A stretch of DNA of 64,000 nt from Exiguobacterium undae DSM 14481 (GTDB taxonomy: Bacteria; Bacillota; Bacilli; Exiguobacteriales; Exiguobacteriaceae): the NCBI RefSeq assembly GCF_000620805.1, contig NZ_KK211187.1, positions 1,598,398-1,662,397 of the forward strand. The letters run 5' to 3'. Shown here one piece after another: positions 33,335 to 42,710 of this stretch. How positions within the stretch are numbered: the stretch's first letter is position 1; every line of letters starts with the position of its first letter. Under the pieces are notes generated by a model. The model was not told the origin of the DNA and made no database searches. It worked only from the letters and a program-made list of their open reading frames with translations. A program made the translations under genes and the position numbers.

Positions 33335-34645
33335 TTATTTTTGGACTGCCCGCTCAAAAGCAGACTGAGTACGGTATTCTTGATCCTGCCAAATCCAGCG
33401 TTTCGCTGTTCCATTAGCCAATCGATAGGTGTTCTGTTCGAATTGATTGCCGGAACTCGTTTTGAAAAAATGGGCGACAAACAGATTATCTTGCCCAGTC
33501 GTAAACGTATTGCGGTCAATCCGGTTATCGCGGACATCATGCTGAACCAGCAGTTGTCCCCCTTCCAGCCCTTTCGTATCATTGCCGGTGACTTGATTGG
33601 CCGTAATCCGGACCTGTTTCGTTCCACCCCGCTTCTTGTCGTATCCGCCGATTGAAATGCCGGTAAAGCGGTTTTGTTTGACCAGATTGCCGCGGACCGT
33701 GACTTGTTCTGCGTATTTCCCCGCATGTTCACTCGTTACTTCGATGCCGATATCATTCCGCTCGACGGTATTGTTTTCGATTGTCAGCTGTTTCCCGCCG
33801 TCGACATAAATACCGGCTGCATTGTACTCCTTGCCGTAAAAAGGATTGCCATAGCTTGAGCTGTCGGAGACAACATTCCCGGCAATCGTCCCGTTCCGTG
33901 CATAATCTTCTGCCGGATTCGTTGCGACCCCTTCATATCCGATTAAGTCGATCCCGATGTTATCGTTGCGCCGAACGATATTGTTCGTGACGGAAAATCC
34001 GTCGATGTTGCCGTTCAGCACCAAGGCTTCGCTTGCGCCCAGCCGGTTGTCTTCGACCCGATTTCCCCGGACGGTGATCTGCTTCAAGCGACCGGTCCCA
34101 TAAATCGCAATCCCGTGGGCGTTGCCGTCTTTGGCGTTCGTCTTGATCCGACGGACCTGATTGTCGATCAATTGAATGTTTCGCCCTGTGCCGGTGACAA
34201 ACATTCCGATCGGCGTCTCATTAGTTCGTGTTGTTTCGATGTCTGCGACAACCAGTCCTTGAATCGTCACGTACTGTCGATTTTCGATCCGGACGAGTGC
34301 CGTGTCCCCGTCTTTTTGCTTCAGCGTCTTCCCACTTAACACCACTTTCTCCTTTTGATAATTCTTGAAGACGACCGGTGCTTGTTTCGTCCCGCTGTAC
34401 TTGACCGTCAACGCTTCCGTGTACGTTCCTTTGCGGAGGTACACCGTCGTTCCAGCTTTCGCGAGCTGACTGGCTCGTTTCAGCGTTTTCAGCGGTTGTT
34501 TAATTGAACCGGCATTCGTATCCTTACCGGTCGGGGCGACATACAGAACTTTTTTGGCAGCTGTCGACTCCGCCGGTTCTTGTTGCCACGTCGCCGAACA
34601 GCCAAATAGTCCGAGCGACAGCAAAAGAATAAATCGTTTTTTCAC
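33335..34645 (-). CDS. Parallel beta-helix lipoprotein (pectate-lyase-like fold)
   Basis: The 436-residue protein has a lipoprotein signal with lipobox L-F-G-C. Then comes V-A-P-T-G-K-D-T-N-A-G-S, the DUF1565-type opening, and many right-handed parallel beta-helix rungs of N-x-V-x-x-N/D-x-x-G-I type (R-G-N-R-V-E-D-N-R, T-N-N-I-V-R-R-N-D, I-E-N-N-T-V-E-R-N-D-I-G-I). The NosD/PL6-like family usually binds or cleaves polysaccharides; catalytic residues cannot be assigned here. GTG 34645 behind GGAAAGGAAG is the chosen start; the upstream 40 residues are not signal-like. Confidence 0.87.
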   Translation of the reverse strand: MKKRFILLLSLGLFGCSATWQQEPAESTAAKKVLYVAPTGKDTNAGSIKQPLKTLKRASQLAKAGTTVYLRKGTYTEALTVKYSGTKQAPVVFKNYQKEKVVLSGKTLKQKDGDTALVRIENRQYVTIQGLVVADIETTRTNETPIGMFVTGTGRNIQLIDNQVRRIKTNAKDGNAHGIAIYGTGRLKQITVRGNRVEDNRLGASEALVLNGNIDGFSVTNNIVRRNDNIGIDLIGYEGVATNPAEDYARNGTIAGNVVSDSSSYGNPFYGKEYNAAGIYVDGGKQLTIENNTVERNDIGIEVTSEHAGKYAEQVTVRGNLVKQNRFTGISIGGYDKKRGGTKQVRITANQVTGNDTKGLEGGQLLVQHDVRDNRIDRNTFTTGQDNLFVAHFFKTSSGNQFEQNTYRLANGTAKRWIWQDQEYRTQSAFERAVQK

Positions 34646-34737
34646 GTAAATCTTCCTTTCCTTGAACACTTTTCTGATTGTAAATAACATCCAATCCTTT
34701 ACACTTATCTTATTTACATACAAAGGACGTAAAGTGG

Positions 34738-35001
34738 ATGTTGAAACAAATGCTCGTCTGTTCACTATCGGCGCTTTTACTCGCCGGTTGCAGTTCGGAA
34801 GAAGCTGTGCCGAAAAAAGTCGTCCAATCGACGGAACTGCCGTTGACGCTCGAACAATCCAGTATCCGTTCCACGATGTTAGGAAATGAGATGAATGACA
34901 TTCAGACTCCTCAAAGCGTGAAGCTTAAAAAAGAGGAAAGTATTTTTACGATTTCTTTGTCGACAACTCCTGTCGGCGGTTCAAGTGACGATACACTATA
35001 A
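34738..35001 (+). CDS. Small lipoprotein
   Basis: The 87-residue protein has lipobox L-L-A-G-C followed by a Ser/Glu/Lys-rich stretch and a Ser/Gly-rich end. AAAGGACG precedes ATG 34738. It is divergent from the beta-helix lipoprotein gene. Family not recognised. Confidence 0.72.
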   Translation: MLKQMLVCSLSALLLAGCSSEEAVPKKVVQSTELPLTLEQSSIRSTMLGNEMNDIQTPQSVKLKKEESIFTISLSTTPVGGSSDDTL

Positions 35002-35042
35002 AAACAGACCTGTCTCTTCGTAAAAAGAGGCAGGTCTGTTTC
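35002..35042. terminator. Bidirectional terminator
   Basis: AACAGACCTG...CTCTT pairs with AAGAG...CAGGTCTGTT, a long near-perfect stem with T/A flanks. Confidence 0.88.
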
Positions 35043-35044
35043 GT

Positions 35045-35548
35045 TCAGTGCCGCTGATGCGGCAAGGGAATCGTTAACGGTTTGAAGTCCGGTCCGAGCA
35101 GGACTTTTATCAAAAAAATCAGCTGTCCGGTGTGATAGGCATAATGCGCGAGTTGCCGTTCAATCGCGTCAACGACAAGATGCGGTTCACCGCGGATCAA
35201 AACGGTCCGCTCCAAATCGTCCGCTGTCAGGGAAGCAAGCGTTGATTCAACAAGTCGCCAGCCGTCGTTCCATAGTTTTAGCAAGATTTCTTTATCGTGT
35301 CCCTGATCGACGAACTCGGCGTCCCGGTTGCGGTCCGGCTTTTCTCCGTCTGTCGTCAGAAAGTCGGTCCAACGAGAGGTCATATTGTTCGTCATATGCT
35401 GGATCAACAACGCGACGCTGTTCGTATCCGGTGCCAGTATCTGATGGAACTGTTCCTCGTTCAGCCAATCGAGTGCCTGCTCCGCCGGTTCCCGGACGGC
35501 CCGGAACCTCGCTTGAATTGCTTTCAAATACACCTCTTCAAAAGCCAT
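35045..35548 (-). CDS. DinB-superfamily protein (DUF1572)
   Basis: The 167-residue protein is a four-helix DinB-like bundle with the three-His metal site: His in L-I-Q-H-M-T-N-N-M, and two in L-A-H-Y-A-Y-H-T-G-Q. The DUF1572 subgroup lies near bacillithiol S-transferases, so thiol transfer is plausible but unproven. AAAGGGAGGG precedes the ATG. Monocistronic or co-transcribed from the upstream propeller-like gene. Confidence 0.88.
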   Translation of the reverse strand: MAFEEVYLKAIQARFRAVREPAEQALDWLNEEQFHQILAPDTNSVALLIQHMTNNMTSRWTDFLTTDGEKPDRNRDAEFVDQGHDKEILLKLWNDGWRLVESTLASLTADDLERTVLIRGEPHLVVDAIERQLAHYAYHTGQLIFLIKVLLGPDFKPLTIPLPHQRH

Positions 35549-35572
35549 TTCATTCCCTCCCTTTACTTACTG

Positions 35573-36751
35573 TTAATCCATCACGAAGTCCACGCCATTT
35601 GCTCCGATGACCGGTATCGTCCGTAACGTTTTTAAGTTGTCATCCGTGACGATCAATCGGCCTTTTCCGGAAAGTGACGTTTTACTTTCAGTGAAATACG
35701 ACGTCTTCTTATATGGATTCCGGTACAAGTAACGGTAATAGTTACCTTGCTTCCAAAAATCCGGTCGGACCGTTTCAACTCGGAACGCTTGTCCGAACGT
35801 CCACTGGACGAGCCGTTGATCGGTATCATTTTCACCGGTGCCGATGATTTGATAACCCGTCTGGTTGTTGATCATCCGCATCGGTTCCGTCGCCCAGTAG
35901 TTGACATCATCCAATACTGAAAATGACTTTTGCTGCATCGTTCCGTCCGTCTTCAGCTTGATCATCACGCCGTCGGTCGTCGCAAAATACGCGGTATCTT
36001 TCACGCCGTATAACGCCGTATAGGCATACGGTTCGTCCGCTTTTCGAATGACGCGTGATTTTCCGGTCGTCTGGTCGAGCAGGACCATTCCGGCCGCTTC
36101 TTCTTTATCATTCTCAGATCCGTTGTTGGCATAAGCAATCGTCTGATCCAGTTCAAGGATCGGTGAATCAAAGACCGGCATCAGCCGGTCTTCAATCGGA
36201 TACCGTTTGTCTGTCCGAACGTTGATTAACTGAATTTTTTCCTTCGGCTTCGAGGCATTCGATTCCAGCCAGACATCTTTCCCGTAATGGGCAACGGATG
36301 TGATCGCTGTATTCGGGACCTGATGTTTTGTAAACGTGCCCCGTTTTAAATCGTACGTAAAAAAGTGATCGGCTTCGATGCCTTGCGGGTGATGCGCATA
36401 GATGTGCCGCGGGTCGGTTCTTTTTTGTGACAGCCTCATCCAATAGAAATCCGGGTCAGCAATCGCTTCCGTCTTTAATTCTTTACCCGTTTTTGACAGT
36501 GTCGTCATCAATCCCGGTTCCTGCGGATCATCCTGCGTTTCTTTAAAACGGTTAATATCGCTTCCATACAGCAGGATGACCTGACCGTCTTTTGGTGTAA
36601 ACGTCATCGTCGTGAGATCCTTCGAAATGACCGGATAGGAAACTGCTTTTGGTTCCTCCGGACGCAATCCAAGATATAAAGCACCTGCACTGATTAAAAC
36701 GGTCAGGCCCGCCGATCCGTAAAGCATTCGTTTTTTCCATGATTGAAGCAC
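35573..36751 (-). CDS. Membrane-anchored protein with predicted propeller domain
   Basis: The protein of about 392 residues has one N-terminal helix (M-L-Y-G-S-A-G-L-T-V-L-I-S-A-G) and a large outside domain with repeated strands such as V-I-L-L-Y-G-S-D, H-F-F-T-Y-D-L-K-R-G-T-F and G-M-V-L-L-D-Q-T-T-G-K, suggesting a beta-propeller. It lacks a lipobox and is not an obvious paralogue of the two lipoproteins at 16.1 and 24.7 kb. The start is ambiguous: AGAAGAGG directly abuts ATG 36760 but is well spaced for GTG 36751. Function unknown. Confidence 0.7.
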   Translation of the reverse strand: MLQSWKKRMLYGSAGLTVLISAGALYLGLRPEEPKAVSYPVISKDLTTMTFTPKDGQVILLYGSDINRFKETQDDPQEPGLMTTLSKTGKELKTEAIADPDFYWMRLSQKRTDPRHIYAHHPQGIEADHFFTYDLKRGTFTKHQVPNTAITSVAHYGKDVWLESNASKPKEKIQLINVRTDKRYPIEDRLMPVFDSPILELDQTIAYANNGSENDKEEAAGMVLLDQTTGKSRVIRKADEPYAYTALYGVKDTAYFATTDGVMIKLKTDGTMQQKSFSVLDDVNYWATEPMRMINNQTGYQIIGTGENDTDQRLVQWTFGQAFRVETVRPDFWKQGNYYRYLYRNPYKKTSYFTESKTSLSGKGRLIVTDDNLKTLRTIPVIGANGVDFVMD

Positions 36752-36949
36752 TGTTATCATCCTCTTCTCTGTCATTCTCTTTTTAATTATACGCATTTAC
36801 TGGAAAATTGACCCTGATTAAAACGGAGAATGTCCAAAGATTTACGGAAGGATTACCCAATAAAATTTTTATAAGGGTTCGATTCATTTTTATGAATTTA
36901 AACCGATAAGTTACATAAGATACACGTAAACTATCATCAGGAGGCTTAT

Positions 36950-38695
36950 ATGGACACGACACGGACTCATTCCATCAGAACACGTCTACTTCTCATCATC
37001 AGCTTGATCCTCATTCTTTTCTTTGTTTTCAGCAGTCTTTCCCTTTATCTCACGACCAAACAAACCGCTCTGTCGACGCTCAAAAAAACGGCGGAACAGG
37101 ATGCTTTACGAATCGCCAGAAACGTCGATTCCGAAGCCTATCAGAAATTTTTAACGAATCCAACCAACGATGCGACGTACGACCAATTACGCGAATCATT
37201 GGATCAACTGCGACAGCAAAACGGTCTCTTGTACGCGTACACCGCGACGATCGACGACAATCAAGTCAAATTGTTGATTGACGGGCTTCCGGTTGCTGAC
37301 GCCGCTAAGATCAATGATCCGGCAACAGGGGCTGTCGCGGCCGATATGAAAGAGGTTTTACAAGGGAAAACGCACTCGACCGATGTCATCGACGATCCGA
37401 AGTTCGGTCAGTACATCAGTGTCTATGTCCCGTTAAAAAGTACGACGGGTGATATCATCGGGATTTTAGGGGTCGACATTGCGGCAAAAGACGTCGAGAC
37501 CTTGACGACGACGCTGTTAAAACAGACGTTGCCGCTGTTTCTCGGTTTACTCGTCTTACTCTTACTGTTGACGCTCGGGTCACTGTATTACATACTCGGT
37601 CGAAAACTGAAACCGCTCGAAACGCTTCAATCCGTCGCGCGAATGATTGCCGACGGAAAACTTTCGCAAGCCGATCAGACGATGCAACAACTAAAGATTC
37701 CGGCAAAAGATGAAATCTACACGCTCGCCCGTTCGATTCAGCAGATGAACGAAACACTCCGCCTGATGATCGTCGACATCAAACGGACGACGGCTCTCGT
37801 CACGGACACGAGTCAGGCGATAGATGCCGGGACGACGGAAGTCCTCGACGGTTCAACGCAGATTGCCGAGACGATGTCGGAAATCGCGACCGGTACGGAA
37901 AGTCAGACGCACACGACACTCGCCTTGACCGATGAGATGACCGGCTTCTCTTCGCTCGTTCAAAAGACGACCGATGACAGTCAGCAAATCGAGCAGACGG
38001 TTGAGACGATGCGTGTGGCGACGCGCGACGGACAAACGCAGATGAAACAATCCGTTTCCCGAATGAATACGATTCATACGCACGTCGTCGAAGCGACGGA
38101 GCAGGTCCGCCAACTGAAACAACAGTCCACCGACATCCAAGCGCTCGTCACGATCATCCGCGACATCGCGGCACAAACGAACTTACTCGCACTCAATGCG
38201 GCCATCGAAGCGGCACGTGCCGGCGAACAAGGCAAAGGATTTGCTGTCGTCGCAACCGAGGTCAAACAGTTATCGACCCATGTCGCGAGCAGTGTCGATC
38301 AGATTGCTGCAATCGTCCAGAATATCACCGGGAATTCAACGCAAATGGAAGTCCGGTTCGCCGAGACCTTACAGGAGACGGTCTCCGGTCAACAGGAGAT
38401 TCAAGCGACGGACGGCTCGTTCACTCAAATCGCGGAACAAGTCGGAACAGTCGCGGCGTCCGCTGCCGGAATGCGTCAACAAATGCTTGACGTCGCCAGA
38501 ACCGAAGCCCGGATCCGCAATGCCCTGACGGAAATTGCCGCTGTCGCCGAAGAACACACGGCCGGCAATGAAGAAGTGGCGGCGGCGTCCGAGCAGATGA
38601 TTGCGACAATCACCGGACTGCATGTCCTCGTCGAAACGTTAAATGAAACATCGACCTACTTAACGAATCAGACGGAGAAATTCGATCTGACGTAA
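36950..38695 (+). CDS. Transmembrane methyl-accepting chemotaxis protein
   Basis: The 581-residue receptor has TM1 at about 12-33, an extracytoplasmic Cache-like sensor domain (34-185; [20 protein letters not shown]), TM2 at about 188-214, HAMP, then the coiled-coil signalling domain. The latter has the tip [20 protein letters not shown]. The N-terminal arm [13 protein letters not shown] is typical of Bacillales receptors. CAGGAGG precedes the ATG. It should report to CheA/CheW, encoded elsewhere. Confidence 0.93.
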   Translation: MDTTRTHSIRTRLLLIISLILILFFVFSSLSLYLTTKQTALSTLKKTAEQDALRIARNVDSEAYQKFLTNPTNDATYDQLRESLDQLRQQNGLLYAYTATIDDNQVKLLIDGLPVADAAKINDPATGAVAADMKEVLQGKTHSTDVIDDPKFGQYISVYVPLKSTTGDIIGILGVDIAAKDVETLTTTLLKQTLPLFLGLLVLLLLLTLGSLYYILGRKLKPLETLQSVARMIADGKLSQADQTMQQLKIPAKDEIYTLARSIQQMNETLRLMIVDIKRTTALVTDTSQAIDAGTTEVLDGSTQIAETMSEIATGTESQTHTTLALTDEMTGFSSLVQKTTDDSQQIEQTVETMRVATRDGQTQMKQSVSRMNTIHTHVVEATEQVRQLKQQSTDIQALVTIIRDIAAQTNLLALNAAIEAARAGEQGKGFAVVATEVKQLSTHVASSVDQIAAIVQNITGNSTQMEVRFAETLQETVSGQQEIQATDGSFTQIAEQVGTVAASAAGMRQQMLDVARTEARIRNALTEIAAVAEEHTAGNEEVAAASEQMIATITGLHVLVETLNETSTYLTNQTEKFDLT

Positions 38696-38697
38696 TC

Positions 38698-38738
38698 AAC
38701 AAGCGTCCGTTTCCTCGACAGGAGACGGACGCTTGTTT
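38698..38738 (+). terminator. Rho-independent terminator
   Basis: AACAAGCGTCCGT pairs with ACGGACGCTTGTT, followed by T. Confidence 0.88.
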
Positions 38739-38807
38739 ACACTAAAAATTGATTTGATATTGCTAGCGGCTACATACGAACCGCCCCACCTGAAAGGATG
38801 ATTGACG

Positions 38808-39209
38808 ATGAAACAAATCCATCACCTCTGTATCCAGACGACCGACTACACCGCGTCAAAAACGTTTTATGAGCAACTGGGATTCGAACTGGTCCAGGAA
38901 TCCCCAGATTTCCACACCCGTGCTTTTAACAGTTGGCTGAAGCTCGGTGACTTCTACATCGAACTTCAGACGAACAAAGTCGACGAGACCTTGACGCCTT
39001 ATACGAAACATACGGCAGGTCCCGTCCATTTCGCTCTATACGTCGACGATCTGCAGACAGAAGTCGCCCGGCTCGAACAACTCGGGATGCCGTTTTTACC
39101 GAAGCACGGCGGCAACATCTACTTCGTCGTCGACGGTCACCTCAGTAAGTTAAAAGCGCCGGAAGGAACGATCATCGAGTTGCGGGATACATGGACGATC
39201 AACGGCTGA
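38808..39209 (+). CDS. VOC-family protein (glyoxalase-like)
   Basis: The 133-residue protein opens H-H-L-C-I-Q-T-T-D-Y-T-A-S-K-T-F-Y-E-Q-L-G-F and has a second unit from G-P-V-H-F-A-L-Y-V-D-D-L. It ends in A-P-E-G-T-I-I-E-L. His, His and Glu at the family's metal positions are present. AAAGGA nine bases before ATG 38808 favours it over TTG 38802. Reaction unknown. Confidence 0.9.
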   Translation: MKQIHHLCIQTTDYTASKTFYEQLGFELVQESPDFHTRAFNSWLKLGDFYIELQTNKVDETLTPYTKHTAGPVHFALYVDDLQTEVARLEQLGMPFLPKHGGNIYFVVDGHLSKLKAPEGTIIELRDTWTING

Positions 39210-39222
39210 AGTATTTTCCCTG

Positions 39223-39561
39223 TTACTTCCGGTTAATCGATTCATTTAATTTGATGCGATATTGATCATTCCAAGAGGGCTCATCCTTGATGAGATCGTC
39301 ACAGAACGCCGCGACATCCGGTCCCGTGATGTCTGTGACGGTTTTCCCTTCTGCTGCCCCCATCTCAAACAAATCGAGTAATCCCTCGAAAATCCGACGG
39401 GTCGACGGCCAATCCACCGGTCCTCCGGCGATTGCCAAATATTTTTGAATCGCACGATAGGCATGGAAATAGTCAGCAGGTAAACGTTTCGCGCGACGCT
39501 CCATCTCTCGGTAGTGCCGTTTATCTTCTAAGTTACCCATGATTTTTTCAACGATACTCAT
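39223..39561 (-). CDS. DUF1048-family protein
   Basis: The 112-residue protein resembles DUF1048: I-M-G-N-L-E-D-K-R-x-Y-R-E-M-E-R-R, L-P[14 protein letters not shown] and a C-terminal G[11 protein letters not shown]. The family is usually encoded right after a PadR regulator, as here. The start ATG 39561 overlaps the PadR stop by four bases. Function unknown; likely the PadR-controlled gene. Confidence 0.85.
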   Translation of the reverse strand: MSIVEKIMGNLEDKRHYREMERRAKRLPADYFHAYRAIQKYLAIAGGPVDWPSTRRIFEGLLDLFEMGAAEGKTVTDITGPDVAAFCDDLIKDEPSWNDQYRIKLNESINRK

Positions 39562-39899
39562 ACAGGCTCTCCTTTCGGTTGACTCATTTTCAGTTCTGTC
39601 AGCTTGCTGGAAACGAAGCTCCAACGCTCCCAAAATGAAGCAAGCCGCGCTTGACCGGCAGCATTCAAAGTATAAAACTTCCGTGGTGGTCCTTGTGTCG
39701 ATGGTTTTTTTACGGTATCGACGAGTTGATTTTTTTCAAGCCGCATCGTGATCGTGTAGACCGTCCCTTCCACCACATCCGTAAAGCCCAACTCACGTAA
39801 CTGCCTTGTGATTTCATACCCGTACGTCTCTTCCCGGCTGATGATTTCGAGCACACATCCTTCGAGCACACCTTTTAACATTTCTGTGATGTCTTCCAC
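39558..39899 (-). CDS. PadR-family transcriptional regulator (short type)
   Basis: The 113-residue protein is essentially one PadR winged helix: [29 protein letters not shown] and [25 protein letters not shown] forms the wing. GTG 39899 sits six bases behind GGAGG; TTG 39917 would precede it. An inverted repeat 30 bases upstream is a probable autoregulatory operator. Confidence 0.9.
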   Translation of the reverse strand: MEDITEMLKGVLEGCVLEIISREETYGYEITRQLRELGFTDVVEGTVYTITMRLEKNQLVDTVKKPSTQGPPRKFYTLNAAGQARLASFWERWSFVSSKLTELKMSQPKGEPV

Positions 39900-39928
39900 G
39901 GCATTCCCTCCACTCAAGTACTCTGTAT

Positions 39929-39950
39929 TACTATCTACAAGTATATAGTA
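39929..39950. promoter_or_regulatory. Inverted repeat, probable PadR operator
   Basis: TACTAT (39929-39934) and ATAGTA (39945-39950) are inverted arms ten bases apart, just upstream of the PadR start. The spacing resembles known PadR operators. Confidence 0.55.
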
Positions 39951-40349
39951 TAACTAACTAGTGACCATGTCAATGAGGGGTTGAATGTTTTGACTGCAAA
40001 CGATCATGGTGATGGATGTATTCGCAAGTAGTTAATAACAAGAAAAAAACAACGCATGCTCGTAGTCGACATGCGTTGTTTTATGTATAACCATCGAAGG
40101 TTTTTGTAAGATTCAAGGTTTTGTGCGGGAAATGTTCGAACCCAGTTATTGCATTTTTCCCAGGCTTATTCATGTAAAGTCATCTTAAATACTGTTAACC
40201 TAAGACCAATAGGGAAAATATGGTTCGTTTGATTTTCAAAATTAACAATAGGGAACATTTATTACGTCCATTCTCTATTTCTGATATAGATGGTCTCTCA
40301 TTTTTAAACACTTTAAAATACAACAACATTATTGAAAGGAGGAGTGGTT
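39951..40349. other. AT-rich gap with an orphan terminator
   Basis: No gene is supported in these 399 bases. At 40048-40082 AAACAACGCATG pairs perfectly with CATGCGTTGTTT; the minus strand follows it with T7 and the plus strand with TTTT. Neither neighbour's coding region ends here. A short ORF at 40220 overlaps the following gene in another frame and is not supported. Confidence 0.5.
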
Positions 40350-40814
40350 TTGAAGAAGTTACTCTTGTTCGTTTTACTCTTCACGGGAACAATCGTTTTA
40401 AACGGGTGCACGACCATGACTTCAACCAAAATAAGTGACGATAGATCAGTGATTCATTTTGATGCAACTTCAATCCTTTCGCTTGGCCGTGCTCATCAAA
40501 TAAAGATGCTTATGCTGTCTAGTGTCCCTACAGATTCAATCGCTGTGTCAGATGCGAATGAAGAGTTACGCGTGATGAAAGCAGATAATACCAAGCACTT
40601 AGAAGAGATGACCATTCTACAGCACGATGAACCCGCTGCGGAAGAATTTAAAACCCTTGTCATCGACTATCTTGAAGTAGAAAACGCATATATAGACAAA
40701 AAGATTGAGAGCCTTTATTCAGACAACGTGCGTCACCCGAGTCGATTTTCGATGGAGACACTGTATTCAAGAGTCGATGCTGAACTCCCTAACTTCCGAT
40801 ATGAGCCGAATTAA
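40350..40814 (+). CDS. Lipoprotein, unknown function
   Basis: The 154-residue protein has signal peptide with lipobox L-N-G-C and a polar, Asp/Glu-rich body with no recognisable domain. It starts at TTG 40350 behind AAAGGAGGAG. The gene and the one that follows are more AT-rich than their surroundings, which could mean later acquisition. Confidence 0.72.
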   Translation: MKKLLLFVLLFTGTIVLNGCTTMTSTKISDDRSVIHFDATSILSLGRAHQIKMLMLSSVPTDSIAVSDANEELRVMKADNTKHLEEMTILQHDEPAAEEFKTLVIDYLEVENAYIDKKIESLYSDNVRHPSRFSMETLYSRVDAELPNFRYEPN

Positions 40815-40953
40815 CAATCAAAACTCTTTCTGAGCGAACAGTTGAATTCCATCAATTTGCAAGATCTCAATAGTATAAAAAGATTCGAATTGATACGATG
40901 AAGGGATTTTCCAATCAAAAAAAGTAATTTATTCTGAAAAGAGGAATCAGGCA

Positions 40954-41535
40954 ATGAATTTAAACTATCAAATGACTTTTGAAGACTTTATGGCACTACA
41001 AAAGGATGCTTTAAACAGGACACGCCATCATCAAGCAAGATCTAATGTTGCTTTCATAGCGTTGGCTCTGATGGTGTTGCTACTCAGCCTTATCATTTTC
41101 ACTATTCTCGAACCACTTTTTCTTGGGTTTTTTTCGGAAAATGTACGCCAACTCATCATCATCTGCTTGTCTTTTGTTCCAGTTCTCTTATTGAAATCGA
41201 CTTTAGTAAAGTATTATGAATTCGTTACACTCCGGCAAGTGAGATCTTCACTTAAAAACGATAAGCGATGGCCGCGAAATGTAACGTTACACCTTCATGA
41301 AACGGGCATTCAATCAAATTCCACGTATAACGGTATCGTTAAAAACACGGACATCGCATGGGAAGAGTTTAAAGCGGTCAGTGAAGATGATGACCGCCTC
41401 TTCCTATACTTTGAAAATAACGAAGCACTTATTTTACCGAAAACTTACTCTTCATGGACTGAAACAGAACACATGCTGCTTCGTGATTTGATAAAACAAC
41501 ACTTGAACCATGACTTTGGACAAGAAAAAAAATAA
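40954..41535 (+). CDS. YcxB-like membrane protein
   Basis: The 193-residue protein begins with the YcxB opening M-T-F-E-D-F-M-A-L-Q, then two helices (I-A-L-A-L-M-V-L-L-L-S-L and L-I-I-I-C-L-S-F-V-P-V-L-L). A cytoplasmic PH-like domain with I-A-W-E-E-F-K-A-V, F-L-Y-F-E-N-N-E-A and L-I-L-P-K completes it. AAAGAGGA precedes the ATG. Function of the family is unknown. Confidence 0.85.
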   Translation: MNLNYQMTFEDFMALQKDALNRTRHHQARSNVAFIALALMVLLLSLIIFTILEPLFLGFFSENVRQLIIICLSFVPVLLLKSTLVKYYEFVTLRQVRSSLKNDKRWPRNVTLHLHETGIQSNSTYNGIVKNTDIAWEEFKAVSEDDDRLFLYFENNEALILPKTYSSWTETEHMLLRDLIKQHLNHDFGQEKK

Positions 41536-41564
41536 CCGTCTGTTTCTAGTTCAATTCTTAATCT

Positions 41565-41608
41565 AAACGACCCCTACCTTTGCCGTACTTAAAGGTGGGG
41601 GTCGTTTA
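41565..41608 (+). terminator. Rho-independent terminator
   Basis: AAACGACCCCTACCTTT pairs with AAAGGTGGGGGTCGTTT. The rest of the gap to 41733 has no supported gene; a 21-codon ORF behind GGAGGTGAG at about 41695 is too weak to call. Confidence 0.85.
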
Positions 41609-41733
41609 CATTCATGAGGTTTGATCACTTTTTCCCGCTGTCTCAAACGTATACCTGTTAAAGAATGGCGCCTCTATGCCTCTTGTGGAGGTGAGATGCT
41701 ACATTGGTACCGAACGGTTAATAGACGTTTTTT

Positions 41734-42117
41734 TCACTTGATTCCTAAATTCTCGAGATAGGTCGTTTTTGTCTTGTCGAGTTTCCGGTACACGGTCTTC
41801 GGGTTTTCAATCCGGACGTACTGGTCCCCCTGCTGTTGATATATACTATGCTGCGGCGGTTTCTGGTCCATCGCTTTGCCCGGCACATCATAATATAATT
41901 CAATCCAGTCCCCATCGTCACTCACCTCGATACCGGTCTCTTTCCGCTCGATGGGTGCCTCGTTCTGACGAATAAGTTCTTCGTTCTCAAGTTTCAGCAC
42001 GGTCTCGATCGATTCGTTGAATTTCTTTTGGTAGTCTGGCGGTGGATCAGGTTCTCTGAATATGTAAAATACGATCAGCGCGCCCAGACTGACAAGCAGC
42101 ATCTTTCGAAAATTCAT
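41734..42117 (-). CDS. Membrane-anchored hypothetical protein
   Basis: The 127-residue protein has one N-terminal helix (M-L-L-V-S-L-G-A-L-I-V-F-Y-I) and a charged extracytoplasmic domain with W-I-E-L-Y-Y-D-V-P-G. CAGGAGGGGGAAG precedes the ATG. It is the last gene of a four-gene minus-strand run (43358 to 41734). No family recognised. Confidence 0.7.
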   Translation of the reverse strand: MNFRKMLLVSLGALIVFYIFREPDPPPDYQKKFNESIETVLKLENEELIRQNEAPIERKETGIEVSDDGDWIELYYDVPGKAMDQKPPQHSIYQQQGDQYVRIENPKTVYRKLDKTKTTYLENLGIK

Positions 42118-42141
42118 CTTCCCCCTCCTGTTCGATAGGTC

Positions 42142-42696
42142 TCAGCTGTTCGTTTCAAACTGACAGGCAATCCGTAAATCAGACCGTTTGTCCCAGCCTT
42201 TATCGGTCACCCGTTGTTGAAAGATGGCGTGGCGCGGTAATCCTTTTGAAAACAACGGGGTTGGACGAATCGTCCGGGTATATAAATCTGATGCGCCGTA
42301 TGCCAGGTACAACTGAAATTGTCCGTCTGTTAACTTCGCCGCAATCGCCGTCACCGTCTCCGGAAAATGCGCGATTGCGTCACAGGTCGACTGATACGGC
42401 GGCAACTCGTTTTTCAGATGCATCCGGGCCTGATTTTTGACCGACCATGGCAACGGCTTCCACGACTTCAATTGTTCTTCATACTGTTTTTCCGTTTCTT
42501 CCGATCTATCTGCCGTGTCGTAATATACGACATCGATGTCCTGTTCCTCCGTCAAAGTCAGTCCCCAGATCAATGACCGGATATAGCCGGCGCAAATCCA
42601 GGCGTCCGGCAGTCCGAGCCGGTCGACGAGAACTAACTGTTCACGTAGTGTTTCATTTTCGGATAATGAATTGTAAATTTCGTTTGTTCCTTGCAT
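42142..42696 (-). CDS. Nucleotidyltransferase family protein (DUF925-like)
   Basis: The 184-residue protein matches the PF06042-type nucleotidyltransferases: L-P-D-A-W-I-C-A-G-Y-I-R-S-L-I-W, then D-I-D-V-V-Y-Y-D with its two Asp as the metal pair. P-W-S-V-K-N-Q-A-R-M-H follows, and a C-terminal F-P-E-T-V-T-A-I-A region. These are minimal polymerase-beta-fold enzymes of unknown substrate. ATG 42696 is chosen; its ribosome site is poor. Confidence 0.88.
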   Translation of the reverse strand: MQGTNEIYNSLSENETLREQLVLVDRLGLPDAWICAGYIRSLIWGLTLTEEQDIDVVYYDTADRSEETEKQYEEQLKSWKPLPWSVKNQARMHLKNELPPYQSTCDAIAHFPETVTAIAAKLTDGQFQLYLAYGASDLYTRTIRPTPLFSKGLPRHAIFQQRVTDKGWDKRSDLRIACQFETNS

Positions 42697-42710
42697 TGAT
42701 ATGCCCCCAT

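Noticed and set aside
32338-33732. 464-residue reading of the AraC-type gene
   Set aside because: The first 172 codons run across the intergenic region and the end of the beta-helix gene in another frame; a good ribosome site precedes ATG 33216.
36880-36910. SigD-type (flagellar) promoter before the chemotaxis receptor
   Set aside because: ACCGATAA resembles the -10 consensus, but no TAAA lies 15 bases upstream.
40220-40438. 72-codon ORF before the lipoprotein gene
   Set aside because: It overlaps the lipoprotein gene in another frame and has no ribosome site.
41695-41760. 21-codon ORF behind GGAGGTGAG
   Set aside because: The ribosome site touches the ATG and the frame runs into the convergent gene; no supporting feature.
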